Shown here one piece after another: positions 47,473 to 59,600 of a stretch of 64,000 nt of DNA. The translations under genes were made by a program, and so were the position numbers. Position 1 is the first letter of the stretch; every line of letters starts with the position of its first letter. This DNA is from Synaphobranchus kaupii (lineage: Eukaryota; Chordata; Actinopteri; Anguilliformes; Synaphobranchidae), in NCBI GenBank assembly GCA_029718625.1, contig CM056389.1:17884601-17948600 (forward strand), given 5' to 3'. The notes below the pieces were generated by a model that saw nothing but the letters and a program-made list of their open reading frames with translations, had not been told where the DNA came from and made no database searches.

Positions 47473-47819
47473 ATCCATCCATCCACCATCCATCCATTAT
47501 CTAACCCGCTTATACCTGGTCAGGGTCACGGGAGGAGCCTATCCCATCATGCATTGGGCAAGAGGCAACCTGGACAGGTCGCCAATCTATCGCAGGGCAC
47601 ACACGCCATTCACTCACACACTCATACCAATGGGCAATTTAGAGTCTCCAATTAGCCTAACCTGCAGACTGCGGGAGGAAACCGGAGTACCCGGAGGAAA
47701 CCCACGCGGACACGGGGAGAATACAAACTCCGCACAGAAAGGGCCTCGGCCGGGATTCAAACTCTGTACCTTCTTGCTGGGAGGCGACAGTGCGAACCAC
47801 TGCACCACCGTGCCACCCA
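47473..47819 (-). mobile_element. Near-complete tRNA-type SINE (ATGGATGG-tailed family)
   Basis: Read on the minus strand: head ggtggcacggtggtgcagtg and gttcgcactg (A-box region), agtttgaatcccggcc (B-box), ctccgtgtccgcgtgggttt-type middle, then ggttaggctaattggagact, gtgagtgaatggcgtgtgtg, gattggcgacctgtccaggt, catgatgggatagg, and an ATGGATGG simple tail at 47473-47500. 10626-10818 is a partial copy. Confidence 0.85.
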
Positions 47820-48550
47820 TGTTTTATTTATTTGTAAATACATTTTTTGTAAGAAATACATTTTCCACCCAATGCAGGGCTGAACATGTCCAATTGCCAC
47901 CGTCATTTGGAATGTCCAATCATCTGCAACCGCAGCCGCGTTCATGTCCGTCATGTAACTTGAATTTAAGGAAATAATGTTGATTGAATCAAGGCTACAA
48001 TATCCATACCGTTCGTAGAGAAAATAAATGTACGAGTACTTACTAGTCTGCCAAAACAAGCGACCTCAGAGCTGTCAAGTCACGGCTGGGTCAACTTTTC
48101 CTTGGTTAAAACATAATGTTAAAAAATGGCCGTACGGATTCACACCTATATGACTCCTTCTCCCTCTTCCTCTCACTTTGGAGGCAAAAGGACTTCTCAG
48201 CCCCTGGGAATCTCCTCAAAATCAAAAGAGGTCACTGCTAATCTCCCTTTCTGGTTCACGGCTCACCAGGTTGAGCTCCAGTCAGGCTGAGCATGTCTTA
48301 GAACTAGCAATCAATGTCTTAGCAGCTCAGTGAATTCATTTCAACAACAGCTAAACATTTTAATTCTCTCTGGTGCTGAAGGCCTGGGCCATTTCTAGCA
48401 CAATGAAGTCTAGGGAAAATATACACAGAACATACACAGTTCCATCTTGCTTTTTTTACCGTGAAGGCTGAGATGAAGCTGTGTGTATTGTATAGAAGTT
48501 CTGTAACGCTTTCAAGGTGAAAAGGTGCAAAAGGGGGAAAATAAAATATC
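47820..48550. other. Unassigned sequence
   Basis: No gene or repeat recognised. Confidence 0.45.
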
Positions 48551-48767
48551 TTGTCCTTCTCTAGACAGGAAAGGACTATGCAGATTTGTCCTTCTCTAGA
48601 CAGGAAAGGACTATGCAGATTTGTCCTTCTCTAGACAGGAAAGGACTATGAAGATTTGTCCTGCTCTAGACAGGAAAGGACTATGAAGATGTGTCCTTCT
48701 CTAGACAGGAAAGGACTATGCAGATTTGTCCTTCTCTAGACAGGAATGGACTGCAGATTTGTCCTTT
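48551..48767. repeat. 35-bp minisatellite, about six copies
   Basis: The unit ttgtccttctctagacagga followed by aaggactatgcagat starts at 48551, 48586, 48621, 48656, 48691 and 48726; the last full copy is 33 bp and a partial copy ends at about 48767. Point differences (gaagat for gcagat, ctgctc for cttctc, aatgga for aaagga) distinguish copies. Each unit contains the inverted pair gtcctt / aaggac around TCTAGA. Confidence 0.95.
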
Positions 48768-49504
48768 CTCTTCTTGATTGCGTGCGTTGATCAATTTGCT
48801 CCTTGTTAAACTGCATTAAACGTAATTTGCTTATAAAGCCTGTACAAGTAAACAACTTGTTTACTAATTTGTCTTATTATAATGACTTGGAATGATTTGA
48901 ATGTTTTCTTTCATGTACTCATATGTGAATATTTGTTTCCTGACACAATTGGTGAAATCTCATTAGCTTGTGCCAATTATTCTGTGGTTTTTCTCCTTTG
49001 CTGGCAAATGAATAAATAGTCATAACCTATTTCAAGCAGAGATTGAAAGTCATATCAGAGTGTAGCAGTTGTCCTTGAAGTTCAGACAGACTTTCAAGCA
49101 TATGGAGTTATTTAAATATTGTTTTCCTTCAACTACAAGTGTCCTTCCAAATTAATCATGCCCTTGAAAGAAAAACAATACATATAATGAACCTTTTGCT
49201 CAAAATTATTATTTTATATCACTGCAATTGTTCATAGAAAAAAAGTTTTTCTCAAAGAGATTATTCAGACTCCAACAAAAATAAATTTGTATTGACATAC
49301 TTAACAAGTTCATATCAGTCTTAGAGCACAGTTTCTATGGCTCTCCATGAGGAAAAGGCAAAGAATGGTCAGAAGAAACAAGACAAAGATTGACATGCCA
49401 ATAAGCTTTTTGGAAAGGTTTCCAGAAAAAAAAAACCTTCATGGAGAGCAATCAACAAAAATCAGCATCTGTAGCATTGGAGAAAGAAAGTTCCAGTGCT
49501 AAAC
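48768..49504. other. AT-rich sequence, probably including the 5' part of the Tc1 relic
   Basis: The transposase N-terminus (DNA-binding domains) is not readable; an A run at 49425-49434 interrupts. The Tc1 element's left end is not identified. Confidence 0.4.
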
Positions 49505-50529
49505 TATTGGAACTGGGTGTTATGGTCAGATGAGACCAAAACTGAGCTTTTTAGCCACGCTCACTAGCAATGGTTGTGGCACAAGAAGAAGGATGCTTTT
49601 GTTGAAAAGGACATCATACCTACAGTGAAATATGGTAGTGGATGTCATGGGCTTGTTTGCCATAACATCCACTACCATCCCACCATGTACCCGACTCCTG
49701 CCAAATGGCTGAAGCTAAGCAAATGTGGGCTTCATAGGTACTTAGCTGGGCGACCTCATGGGAAAACTATGTTGCTGCTGGAAGTGGTGTTGGTGGGCCA
49801 ATAGGGGGCGATCTTCTCTCTGGTCACATAAAAAACCCCAATGCCCCTGTGCTGTAGGAGAGGGCTTCTTTCGGATATGACGTAAAACCGAGGTCCTGAC
49901 TCACTGCGGTCATTAAACATCCCATGACAAGCATCGCAAAGTGTCGGGGGTTCCCCATGTGTCCTGGCTAAATTCCCAACCTGTCTCTCTCAACCTACCA
50001 CCTAAACATCAGCTGATGTGTGGTGAGAGTTCTGGCGCAAAATGGCTGCTGTGCATCACCCAGGTGGGTGCTAGAAATTGTAAAGCGCTTTGCGTTTCAG
50101 AAAAGCGCTATGTAAATACAAGGAATTATCTACTGGTCCTGGGGCTCTTGTTATGGTAGAAGGAACCATGAACTCCAGCGTGTACCAAGATATTTTGGCT
50201 AAAAGATTCCTTTTTCTGGCTGCAAATAGATCCATCAGGGAGACAGTTATCCTAAACAGGACTCATAATCCTCTAAGAAATGGCTGGATTGACCACAAAA
50301 TTATGTTTTCACTGGCCTCCAAATTTGTCCAAATTTGAACCAGGTCAAAAATGTGTGGTTTGAATTGAAGAAGCCAGTTTATAAGCACATGCCAAAGGAT
50401 CTGAAGAATCTTGATATTGTATGGAGGAATGGTCAAAAATCCACCACTATATGTTCACAAGTCTCATCCGACACTGTAGATGATGACTCCGAGCCATTAT
50501 CCTTGCAAAGTGCACCGAAAACAATGTGA
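49505..50529 (+). pseudogene. Tc1-like transposase remnant, split by a SINE
   Basis: The first part reads NWVLWSDETKTELFSHAH, a stop, then QWLWHKKKDAFVEKDI and IPTVKYGSGC (about 49510-49660). WSDETK holds the second catalytic Asp block of Tc1/mariner DDE transposases. After a 5S-derived SINE (49662-50130) the protein resumes: TGPGALVMVEGTMNSSVYQD, a diverged middle, then WIDHKIMFSLASK, VKNVWFELKK and PKDLKNLD, the well-known Tc1 C-terminal blocks. Stops, frameshifts and the SINE make it inactive. The N-terminal helix-turn-helix part is not recognised. Family assignment is firm. Confidence 0.88.
49662..50130 (+). mobile_element. 5S rRNA-derived SINE (SINE3-type) inserted in the Tc1 gene
   Basis: The head 49675-49775 aligns to 5S rRNA: gaagctaagc is identical to the box A region, followed by gtgggc, taggtacttagctgggcgac (5S has ggttagtacttggatgggagacc) and ctcatgggaaaacta. 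These blocks include the internal RNA polymerase III control region. A body (gtgttggtgggccaataggg, gtcacataaaaaacc) and an L2/CR1-like end (gtaaagcgctttgcg, aaaagcgctatgtaaataca, aggaattat) follow. The element stops exactly where the transposase frame resumes. Confidence 0.85.
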
Positions 50530-51415
50530 TTTCTTTGGAAAATAAATTTGTTTTTTTTATTTTTTGGTTGACTTCTCTGAATCATTATTATAGTAGAACA
50601 GTTTCAACATGTTTGAGAATTAAATATAGCTCAGGTCATTTAACTATAGGCCATTTTGTTCATCTTTTATCAAAGTCATGAATCGTTTGGGAGGATAGCA
50701 TAGGTATAAATAAAATGAACACTGGCCAAACATTTTCCATTAGTTTTTTGTAAATCTACACATTCATTCATTATCACAAAGCAGCATTTGTTAGTGGGCT
50801 CTTGAAATTCTGAACCAGTCATGCCAGATACGGATTGGCTGCGAACGAATGAAGAGCTACCCAAATGAAAAGCAGCCAATTAAATGCATAAATGATCACG
50901 ACTGAGGCTGCGGTGAAGATAAATACCATTAGTAGTGATGGAAACAAATTTGGGTAAATAATGGAATTATTATAAAAGAGTGTTTTCGTGTAGTCAAAGA
51001 AAAAGGAAATTATAAACAATGGATGAAGACCCACTGAACTGATAAAAAAGCAGACTAATTTTGTTTAATTATAATCTGATGATTGGTTATTATGGTTAAA
51101 AATCACAATATAATGAATGGTATTTGAAACTCATTTGGTGGTTATTATTTTGTGTATTACAATTAAAATCACATTTGGGCTGCAGCTGTGTGGGTCATGC
51201 CGACACTCTAAAAACACTTGTTGCCTCAAAACACTAATGTGTCCACAGATCCCAGTGACTTCATGATATCAAATCCAGACTAATGCCGGTGCTGACTGTG
51301 GCCAGCAGTCCAGCAGGACAGTGCATGATTGGTCAAAGCGAGGACCAATGGGACATCCCGTTTCATCACACAGCACCATCTCGTTCTGGTCCGTCTGCAC
51401 AAGCCTACGCACAAA
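50530..51415. other. Right flank of the Tc1 relic and unassigned AT-rich DNA
   Basis: The Tc1 right inverted repeat probably lies in 50530-50660 but cannot be paired without the left end. Confidence 0.4.
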
Positions 51416-51712
51416 GGCTGCGTCCCAATATTCTTCACTCCTCACCTCCTTTCCCCCACTGGTCTCCTACCCGGAAGTATGCAAAACTGCCAGTACGTAT
51501 CAAGTACAAGTAGTTGCATGTACAGTATACAATGTACCTGACATTGCGGTTCGCGTCGAGACAATAATTATTATGTAAGAATTAATCAACATGCAATTAA
51601 TATGAAATCAGCAACATTAGATTAGGACAGAAAGATCGGTTTCCGGGGCATGGAGGAGAGGTGGTGGTAGTGGAGTAAAGGATGATACATTTTTTGAGTA
51701 TTGGGACGCACC
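51416..51712. mobile_element. MITE with GGYGCGTCCCAATA ends
   Basis: Left ggctgcgtcccaatattc pairs with right gagtattgggacgcacc over about 17 bp. The 297-bp interior has no ORF. The superfamily is not assigned. Confidence 0.75.
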
Positions 51713-53283
51713 TAAAGTGTCCTTCTCCACATCTTATGTGTGAGCTTAACTGGTCGACTCTCGAGTGAAATCAGCCAATGGCTGACATCACACGATTCAT
51801 CAGAGAGGCTGCGCTTAGGTGATCTCCTGAATTTCACAGAAGGGGTTACAGCAATGATCACGAGCACGCAAACAAAACTGGGAGAAATCTGGGCTAAATA
51901 AATTATTACAATTATTTCAATAATTAATAATCAAAATCTGAGTATATTTAGAATTGTGATGACACAATGATCAGTATCGGCAAACAATCACTCCTTCACT
52001 CATTTTTGCCATGTGCTTAATGGGAAATTGGTAAAAAAATTAATAAAATACAGTATATTATTATTAAGACTGGTTGTATAATTTACATGAAATGAAGTGT
52101 TGACTCAAAGTGACTTGCATTAGCCAGCCCACAGGTGCCCTCTCCTTACCAGTGATGAGCAATTACTGACTTAGGAGGAAACCTTTTTGCTTCACCATTC
52201 TCAGGTAACATTTAATACATGTTATGTTTCGTAATGAATGATAGACTTTGAGTCAAATTGCATTTAAACATTCAGCGACTTGTTAAATAAATTCCAACTC
52301 CAATTAGAGCAACAGGGGCTGGGGGCAAAGTGAAATATACAACACAGCAGTTTTTCCCATGGGTCTCCCAGCTCAAATACAATAAAATCAAAAATCTATA
52401 CTTATAACCAGTGAGCAGTAACAATGTAACATTCCTCTTGGTCTTAGGCAATAGGCATGGAACTGATCCCATATGTGAATAATTTAAAAAACATTCATTT
52501 CCACATTTTCCCAGTAAGTGATGGGAAAAGCTGAAGCAATTCAGAACACACAAAAATATGCAGGACGACTAAACTAGGATCAGACATAATTAATGGCAGT
52601 AAAATTGTCAAATTCTGTTTCATTAAATTTTCGAGGCAGGAAAAAGTGGTTGATATGTTGTGTAGGGTCTCCAATAAGGATGCATGCCTATTGCGTATCC
52701 CTCATTTCTTAGTAAATAGATCAGGTAAAATGTTTTAAAAGACTTTTGGGGGATGTTTCTTTGAATAAATTAATCCTTGTTGTGACAGAGCAATCCGTCC
52801 CAGTGATCTAGATGTGCGTAGGTTTACTTGTTTCAAGTTCTGTTTTGGTTTTTCCACGGTGTTATTACTGCCGAAATAAGCACAAAGTGTCCTTATGAGA
52901 AACTTCTGGGGTCTATAATTAAAATGTCATTTGCAATGACATTGGTGTACACATTTTTTTCAGAGACAAAGGGATATCGCGCATCTGAATTATTTAGAAT
53001 GATGGTTGGGTGCACACAATTTTATGCTATCATTTTGTATATTAGCATGTGAGTGTCTGTAGATATTACTAAAAAATTATTGCTAGTTTGTACGAACATC
53101 CAGACTTACTAAAACTAAAGCAAAGCATGTTCTTTTCTGAATATTTTGTTGGCCAAAAGAAAAGCTGGTGAATTGTTTTACCGCACCAAAGATGTTTGCT
53201 CCTCTCTTCTTCTTCTGTAGGTTAATGGTGTATTACTGCCTTAATGACACATACCGCCACCTACTGGAATACATATGGACTTA
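51713..53283. other. AT-rich sequence without recognised features
   Basis: No gene, exon or repeat family recognised. Confidence 0.5.
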
Positions 53284-54418
53284 CAGGGCTCAAAATTGCG
53301 ACCGTTTTGGTCGCATATGCTCCCGAAATTTAATCTGTGCGACCTCGAAATATAATTGGGAGCATTTGTGCGAGTGCAAATAATGGTTCTGGTGCGACCT
53401 TTTTTTTCTTCTTTTTTTCCCCCCAGTCGAACGTCCCTTTCTCTGTACATTCGCTAGTTAGTACACTCAGTATGTGCCTTGTGAGCTGACAGTGACCATT
53501 CTAACCAATCAAACGTGAGCTTGACGTTCTTACCTTTAATGCTGATTTTAGATTGGTTAAGATTAGCATTCAATCACTCCCTTTCACGGCACTCCACTGT
53601 TACGTGACACAGAGAGCTAACGCGTTAACTAATGTTACCTGAAGACAAAAGTTTATTATCAATTTATTAACGTTACCTAACTAGCTAAATTGGTAACGTT
53701 AGCTAGCGTTATCGAAAGCTAACGCTTGAAATGCCCTGTGCCCTGTGCGTGGTCAGCTTTTGTTAGATAATTTTTTTTATTTAGCACAACCTGCAATAAA
53801 AAAATAATCTAACAAAAGCTGAGCTTTAAGTTTAAGATAGTTTAATTTCCATGAATATTTTCGGAATTAAGAGTGCGGAGAACGAAGAGCACATGTATCC
53901 ACAATTATAATGTTGATTAAAATGTGCACAATTTTGCGACGCAAGTTAAAATAATTGTATTACTTGCCTAATAGCCTAATTGAGGAGAACCGGCTACATT
54001 TGATGGCATTGAGTAATTGGTGAATTAAACGATGATGTAGCCTATTGTTAATCAAAGAAACTGATTGAAAAATGATTAAGACCAATAATCAGTTTAAAGG
54101 GAAGTTTTCCGCCCCCGCCCCCCCCAATTTTCAGCTCAGGAGACGCCACTGAACAGTGCGTTTGCAACCAAATTTTAAATCCTGGCCCCAGGATATTGCG
54201 TAAAGCCCCAGGGGTGGCCTACCATGCGTTTTTAAGGCTACTTTCACCGTACTGCTATATTGTCGTTTTTTATCAATAAAATAAATAAATATATATTACA
54301 TATATTGTTGGTGCTCCTTACATTTTGGTGGGTGCTCCTAAATTTTTGCTGGTGCTCCTAACTTTTTGAAGTTGGGAGCACCAGTGCTACCAAGTAAAAA
54401 AGTTAATTTCGAGCCCTG
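53284..54418. mobile_element. Non-autonomous hAT-like element with CAGGGCTCRAAATT ends
   Basis: Left cagggctcaaaattgcgacc and right (minus) cagggctcgaaattaacttt are terminal inverted repeats; subterminal 'ggtgctccta' and 'gggagca' words cluster at both ends. ACTTA occurs immediately outside each end (53279-53283 and 54419-54423). No transposase is readable in the 1.1-kb interior. The CAGGG ends suggest hAT; the apparent 5-bp duplication is shorter than the usual 8. Confidence 0.8.
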
Positions 54419-54559
54419 ACTTACTAATGTAAACCCTACTATAGTAAGATCAGTAGTACTTGTAAAAACTCGTCAATTCTCTACAACCTGTTAAATAATC
54501 GTGTTCGTTTTAGATATAAAATAAGCTCTTTTGCTCAAAAACTTTAAGACTTCAGCACC

Positions 54560-55930
54560 CCTGTGATATTTCAAATTCAAATAAAGCGCGGTTGACTGTT
54601 TCAGGCACTGCACAGTGGTCACACAGTCGTGCAGTATGCTTCGCAACGCGACTGCGGTTCAGAGTGTCACCCAGTCGTAAGCAAACTATCACCTATCGCC
54701 ACAAACTATACAAACTATCGCCACCCTCCGGCTTTTTTCCCATATGCAGTGGGCCTCTGTTCTCTGTGTCCCAGAGAGTCTGTCACTGTCGTCTGATGCC
54801 CTGTCGAATGAGGGCCTTTACCTCTGTTCTCCCCATTGCATCAAGCACTGTGGGCTTTGGAAGTACCATAGCATTCAGCTTCTCATTTCCTCCCACTCCC
54901 AAGCAAAGCAGACAGTGATGCCAACTTGCTCAAGCATGCACAGGGACAGGAATATTTCACATATTAGGTCCATTCCACATGATTTAAATGACATCACACT
55001 CTCTATTGCAGCTGCAGAGTCAGAGCAAAGCACTACCCGGGCGGGTCTCACCTTTTCTACCCACAGTAAGGCCATTATTATCGCCACCAGCTCAGCAGAA
55101 TACAGATAATCTCCAGTGCATTTATATTAAAACTGGACACAAACACACCTGCCCCAGTTCTCCATAAACCTGGATCCTTTGATCCACCTGAGTATATCTG
55201 TAAAAAAGAGAAATGTTCATTTTTAAGATACCTCGCTATAAATCCCACTGTATTAGGGATATCTTGCCCTGATCTCAAGCGCTCTATTAGTGATAAGTCC
55301 ACCTTAGGCTCAGGAAAAAACAATAGTGGTACTGGCAGCAAAGCCATAGTGAAAATCTCTCTATTTACCAGGTATATTTCTGCTGCCCAGGTGCCAGCTT
55401 TCCACCCAAATCTGTACCTGGCTTATCTTTTTTACTCCTAATAATTTGTCAACACGGTTCTAGTGAGGTGAGTTGAAGAGTGTCCCTTAAGTGCACAGGT
55501 ATCAAACGCCAGTCCTGGAGGGCCGCAGTGTCTGCTGTCTTTTGGAGTGTTCTTGGCACCAATTTAAGTCATTGATTGGCTAAAGAATTCACACACCTTG
55601 TTCTCAAGGCCTTAATTGGCAGCTGACTGAAAGGAAACCACAAAAACCTGCAGACACTGCTGCCCCCTGGGAATTTAGTCTGACAGCCCCGCATTAGTGT
55701 TACCCAGTAAGCTAGGGTCAGTTGTTTTCCGCCTTAGGGTCAATGGCATTTCACCCAATTCCCACTTGGAGAGGCGCACACAGGGGGAGATTTAAAAGCT
55801 CCGCAGCAGAGTCTTAAGGCCCGAGCTGGAAGTACGTCCGGCCTTTCCAAATGTGTTTTTTCCCCGCTGACCCATACACCACACGCCCACAGTCTACGGC
55901 AGCTCTCATGTAAAGGTGATCTCCTCACAC
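54560..55930 (-). pseudogene. LINE relic: end of reverse transcriptase plus RNase H
   Basis: On the minus strand, 55930-55700 reads DCGRVVYGSAGKTHLERPD, LPARALRLCCGAFKSPPV and ELGEMPLTLRRK, the thumb region of non-LTR reverse transcriptases. After a MITE insertion, 55340-54880 reads LPVPLLFFPEP, then the RNase H blocks IYSGGSKDPGLWRTGAGVF, (A)ELVAIIMALLWVEKVRPARV and VLCSDSAAAIESV. 54780-54560 continues with a decayed RLGDTLNRS and CDHCAVPETVNRALFEF block. The first RNase H Asp (usually DGS) is Gly here. RNase H places it near the I/Nimb/R1-type LINEs. Frameshifts and stops make it non-functional. Confidence 0.82.
55496..55690. mobile_element. MITE inserted in the LINE relic
   Basis: caggtatcaaacgccagtcc, tggagggccgcagtgtctgc on the left and gcagacactgctgccccctg on the right are roughly inverse complementary. 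The element separates LINE blocks LRRK (55700 side) and the RNase H side. Related ends occur at 20185-20300. Confidence 0.65.
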
Positions 55931-57171
55931 CCCAGTCACATCCACCTACACACCTTACAAAAGCTTTTTTCTTTTCCTCTCCAGTTTATGAGCATGATAG
56001 TTTCATCAGTGTTTGCGCATAGCTGTCCCGCGCACGGCGTCGAGTTGGTCGGCACACACGGGCGAGCAGCTGGGAAAGGAACGTGCCGCTCTTACGCGCG
56101 GGATGAACTGGGGCCACATGTAAAAGATAAACGAGGATTGCAATTTATTGGTTTTCATTTATTAACGGCAATATACGACAAGGTTGAGCTTGTAAAATAT
56201 TTATAGTTACACGCTATACTGTACATTCTGCTAACAAATAAAATAGAGGCATGTTTGTGTCAAATTACATAGATTTCTTGGGGGTGATACGGGGGCGATA
56301 TGGCCATCCCCCCCTAGTGCCACCTATGTTATCAGTCTATTGTCAGTATTGTGACTGAATAACAACTTTTGGGGGTTGGCCTACAAGCCTATGTTTGACT
56401 GCAGAGATAGAGGAAGTTCTGTAAAATGTATTTTGCTTTAGTTTACTTTTTTTAGAATATTTCATTTGCTTCATTATTTTTCTTGTCGTTTAAAAAAATA
56501 ATAATTAACTTATTTCTCCTGTGTTGGAGAATCAGGAGTGCACTTTTTACAGATATAGCCTTTTATACCATTGACTGGCACTGACCCCTGTAAAGAGAGC
56601 CTCGTACTTTGACAGTCCTCCACGCTGTGCTGGCAGTGTGTCAATACAATTTGAGTTAAAGATTTAGAAATGGAAATTGGAAATTGGTTATATTAATGAC
56701 ACCAAAGGATGTGGCAGCGATAATCACAGTGATGGTAATGATAATGCTGATGATGTTTATTCTTAAGAATAGCTCTCTTTTTGCTATTCTTAGCGATATG
56801 CATTCGCATAGTTCCTACCAAAGTGTCTAACTGTAGGATGAGACTGCTTTTCACATCTAAAACAATTGGAAGCTGCATGGCTGAACGCTGGAAGTTAGCG
56901 GACACTTCCACCACTCAGCGAACAGGATACAAATCATTACGTGAGCATCAGGGCTCACTCACAGCAAAACGAAACCCCCAGGTGATGCCGCCACTAATGA
57001 GGGGAAAGTGTACTGTGCATTTCCCTAAATAGCTGTTGCTTCTTTATTGCTTCCATGGCATGGCTTGAGTCTCATAAACACACAAAGGTATTTTTTTAAT
57101 GAGATCTTCCCTTGAAATTACGAGATTTGTGAAAGCAGCCAAAATAATGTCTGTTCGGGCATCATCCCAAC
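55931..57171. other. Unassigned sequence
   Basis: No gene recognised; GAT/ATG-rich patch at 56715-56757. Confidence 0.45.
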
Positions 57172-57438
<267 letters not shown>

Positions 57439-58994
57439 GGTGCTGTGAGACTGTTCACTCCTTTGGCTGGAAATAAACTGCAGCTGATTGCAGTTAATGG
57501 AAAGGAAAATCATTATAAGGGACACCACAGCCTGCCCATGTTATTTACCCCCGACTAAGTCAAGTAAAACATATAGGCACTGTGCCGCAATTGGTCGATG
57601 GGGGTGGTGGCAGTAGTCTTGGTGTGCACGTGTGTGTGTGTGTGTGTGTGTGGTGGGGTTCTGGTTACTGAAGCATTTTGCGCACCCAGTCTACCCGCTA
57701 AGATTGTAATATGGCCCGCCCACCTATATAGCGAAGCCCTTAACTGATACCTGCTGTTACTCAGTGCCCCCTAACCGAATCCAAATCACTTTTCTCAGCC
57801 ATGAAAACAAGCAAACAAGTCAGTAAACATAAGAGCTAGGCAAGAATGCAAGGCAACAGCAAAAAAAAAAAAAAAGAAGCAATTTGAGGAAAAAATCCAA
57901 ACAAAAACCTTTGGTGTTGAGGTCACATTGAGCAAAATAACACTTACAATAAGTATGTCAGCATGTAACTTCGGTGCTAACAGAGAAAATAAAGACCTGA
58001 TCTATAGAACTCATGAGGAGAATGAAACAGTTTGAAGGTGGAATGAAGACTGACTGTAAATCAGAGCCCTTATTTCCTCTCTACCATACGCATGGCTTTA
58101 TTGTGCCTCACACACTTGCATTGTGGCCTCCAGGACCCGCTTAAGCTCCTTGCCGTTTAGGCGAGTCAAAAAATGTGAAATTCAGAAATGAAATTGGAAT
58201 GAAAACTTGCAAATTAGTTCTTTGAGATTGAGTTCAGCTGCCGTACACTACACTAGGACCGGAGCAATAAGACTTTCATTTGATACAATCCTGAAGGGTA
58301 TTTGGCAGGGCAATTTGAGAGTAAGTAATACATGGCAGCTTGGACGCCTGTGATCAATCTGGAGCCTGAATATTGCGGAAAGTCATTCAGCAAAAAAAGC
58401 TAGAAAATACCCAACTAATTGGGCTGACAATATTTACAAACCTGAAGTAGCGAGCATTTTCAAGAGGGAACATACTAACTAGAGCAAAAACTAAAATGTT
58501 AATGAAATCACATTTGGTCACAAATACTTTCTTTGAAATGGTTCCCTTTTCAGTTTCCCACACACTATATTCAATTCAATATTAAAATGCATCAGGCAAG
58601 ATGTATGGTTTGTCTGCACAGTTGGTAATTTATAACAGGTTTTGTGCCAATTGACCAGATCTGGTATGCTACTGAATTTTTTAAATGTTTGTCTTACATT
58701 AAATGCATAATCCAACATCTGTTCAGTCGGTTAAATCCATACCAAAGAAAAACAAAAGCCTTTTTTGCGGGGTTTAGATAACAGGCAAAAGCATCTGATG
58801 GCTGGTCTGCAGTATTCTACAGACACAAACATACATGTAAATAGTGTGTGTCAAAAAGCTGAATCAAACGCCATATCACACAAGCTTCAGTCAGCCTTCT
58901 GCAGCTGGGTGCCTCGAAAACTTCATGACCGCAGTTGACTTCCAGCACCGTTTTGGCCTCACTAAGAAACAGCTCGGCGAGTTACGGACAAATG
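57439..58994. other. Unassigned AT-rich sequence; (GT)n at 57627-57652
   Basis: A short GT microsatellite and an A run (57861-57875). No gene recognised. Confidence 0.5.
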
Positions 58995-59600
58995 CTGGTC
59001 AGCCAGGATCAGGTTCAAAGTTCTGAGCCTGGCCTACATTGCAGCCAATAGCACAGGCCCCGCCTACTGGCACGACTTAATCCAGCACTATGCTCCTGCT
59101 CGATCACTTCGCTCTTCTACAGCAGGGCGACTCGCACTTCCCCCCCTCCGTGTCAACGGCTCTCGCTCGTCCCGACTGAGGAGCTTTTCCACCCTAGCTC
59201 CTCAGTGGTGGAACGAACTCCCCATTCCCCTACGTTCTACTGCAACACTGCCTGCGTTCCGTCGTGGTCTGAAGACACACCTCTTCACACACTACCTTGA
59301 CTGATATACTAATCTAGGACCTTTTCTTATGGTACTTGTTCCCTGTGTTTTCTTGTCTGTTTATTATACTTTATAATAGTATTTAGAATAGAATTATAGC
59401 ATAGCTGATTTACCCACAGCCTACTGTGAACTACATTCAATGTTCATTACTAGGGATAGCTGCTACGTTATGCGAAGGATGTGCTTTGTCTTATCTGTTC
59501 TGGAGTTGCTTCGATGACCTTTCTGTATGTACTAATTGTATGTCGCTTTGGATAAAGGCGACTGCTAAATGACTGTAATGGAATGGAATGTAATGTAACA
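58995..59600 (+). mobile_element. 3' end of an L2-type LINE with its UTR and TGTAA tail
   Basis: After the coding end (59014-59304), a ~290-bp 3' UTR finishes with gtcgctttggataaaggcga, ctgctaaatgactgtaatgg and aatggaatgtaatgtaa, the conserved L2/V-SINE stem-loop tail and short 3' repeats. It is 5'-truncated, as usual for LINE copies. Confidence 0.88.
59014..59304 (+). pseudogene. C-terminal end of L2 LINE reverse transcriptase (5'-truncated)
   Basis: The frame 59014-59304 reads FKVLSLAYIAANSTGPAYWH, DLIQHYAPARSLRSS, then APQWWNELPIPLRSTATLP and AFRRGLKTHLFTHYLD before TGA. The PARSLRSS, WNxLPxxLRS and FRxxLKTHLF blocks are the characteristic L2/CR1-group ORF2 C-terminus. The 96 residues are open, so the copy is fairly young, but everything upstream (endonuclease and RT palm/fingers) is missing. 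No product is expected. Confidence 0.88.

Noticed and set aside
48551..48767. CRISPR-like array
   Set aside because: The repeats are contiguous with no unique spacers, and the genome is eukaryotic. This is a minisatellite.
54592..55109. + strand ORFs of 108 and 121 residues
   Set aside because: They are antisense shadows of the minus-strand LINE RNase H region.
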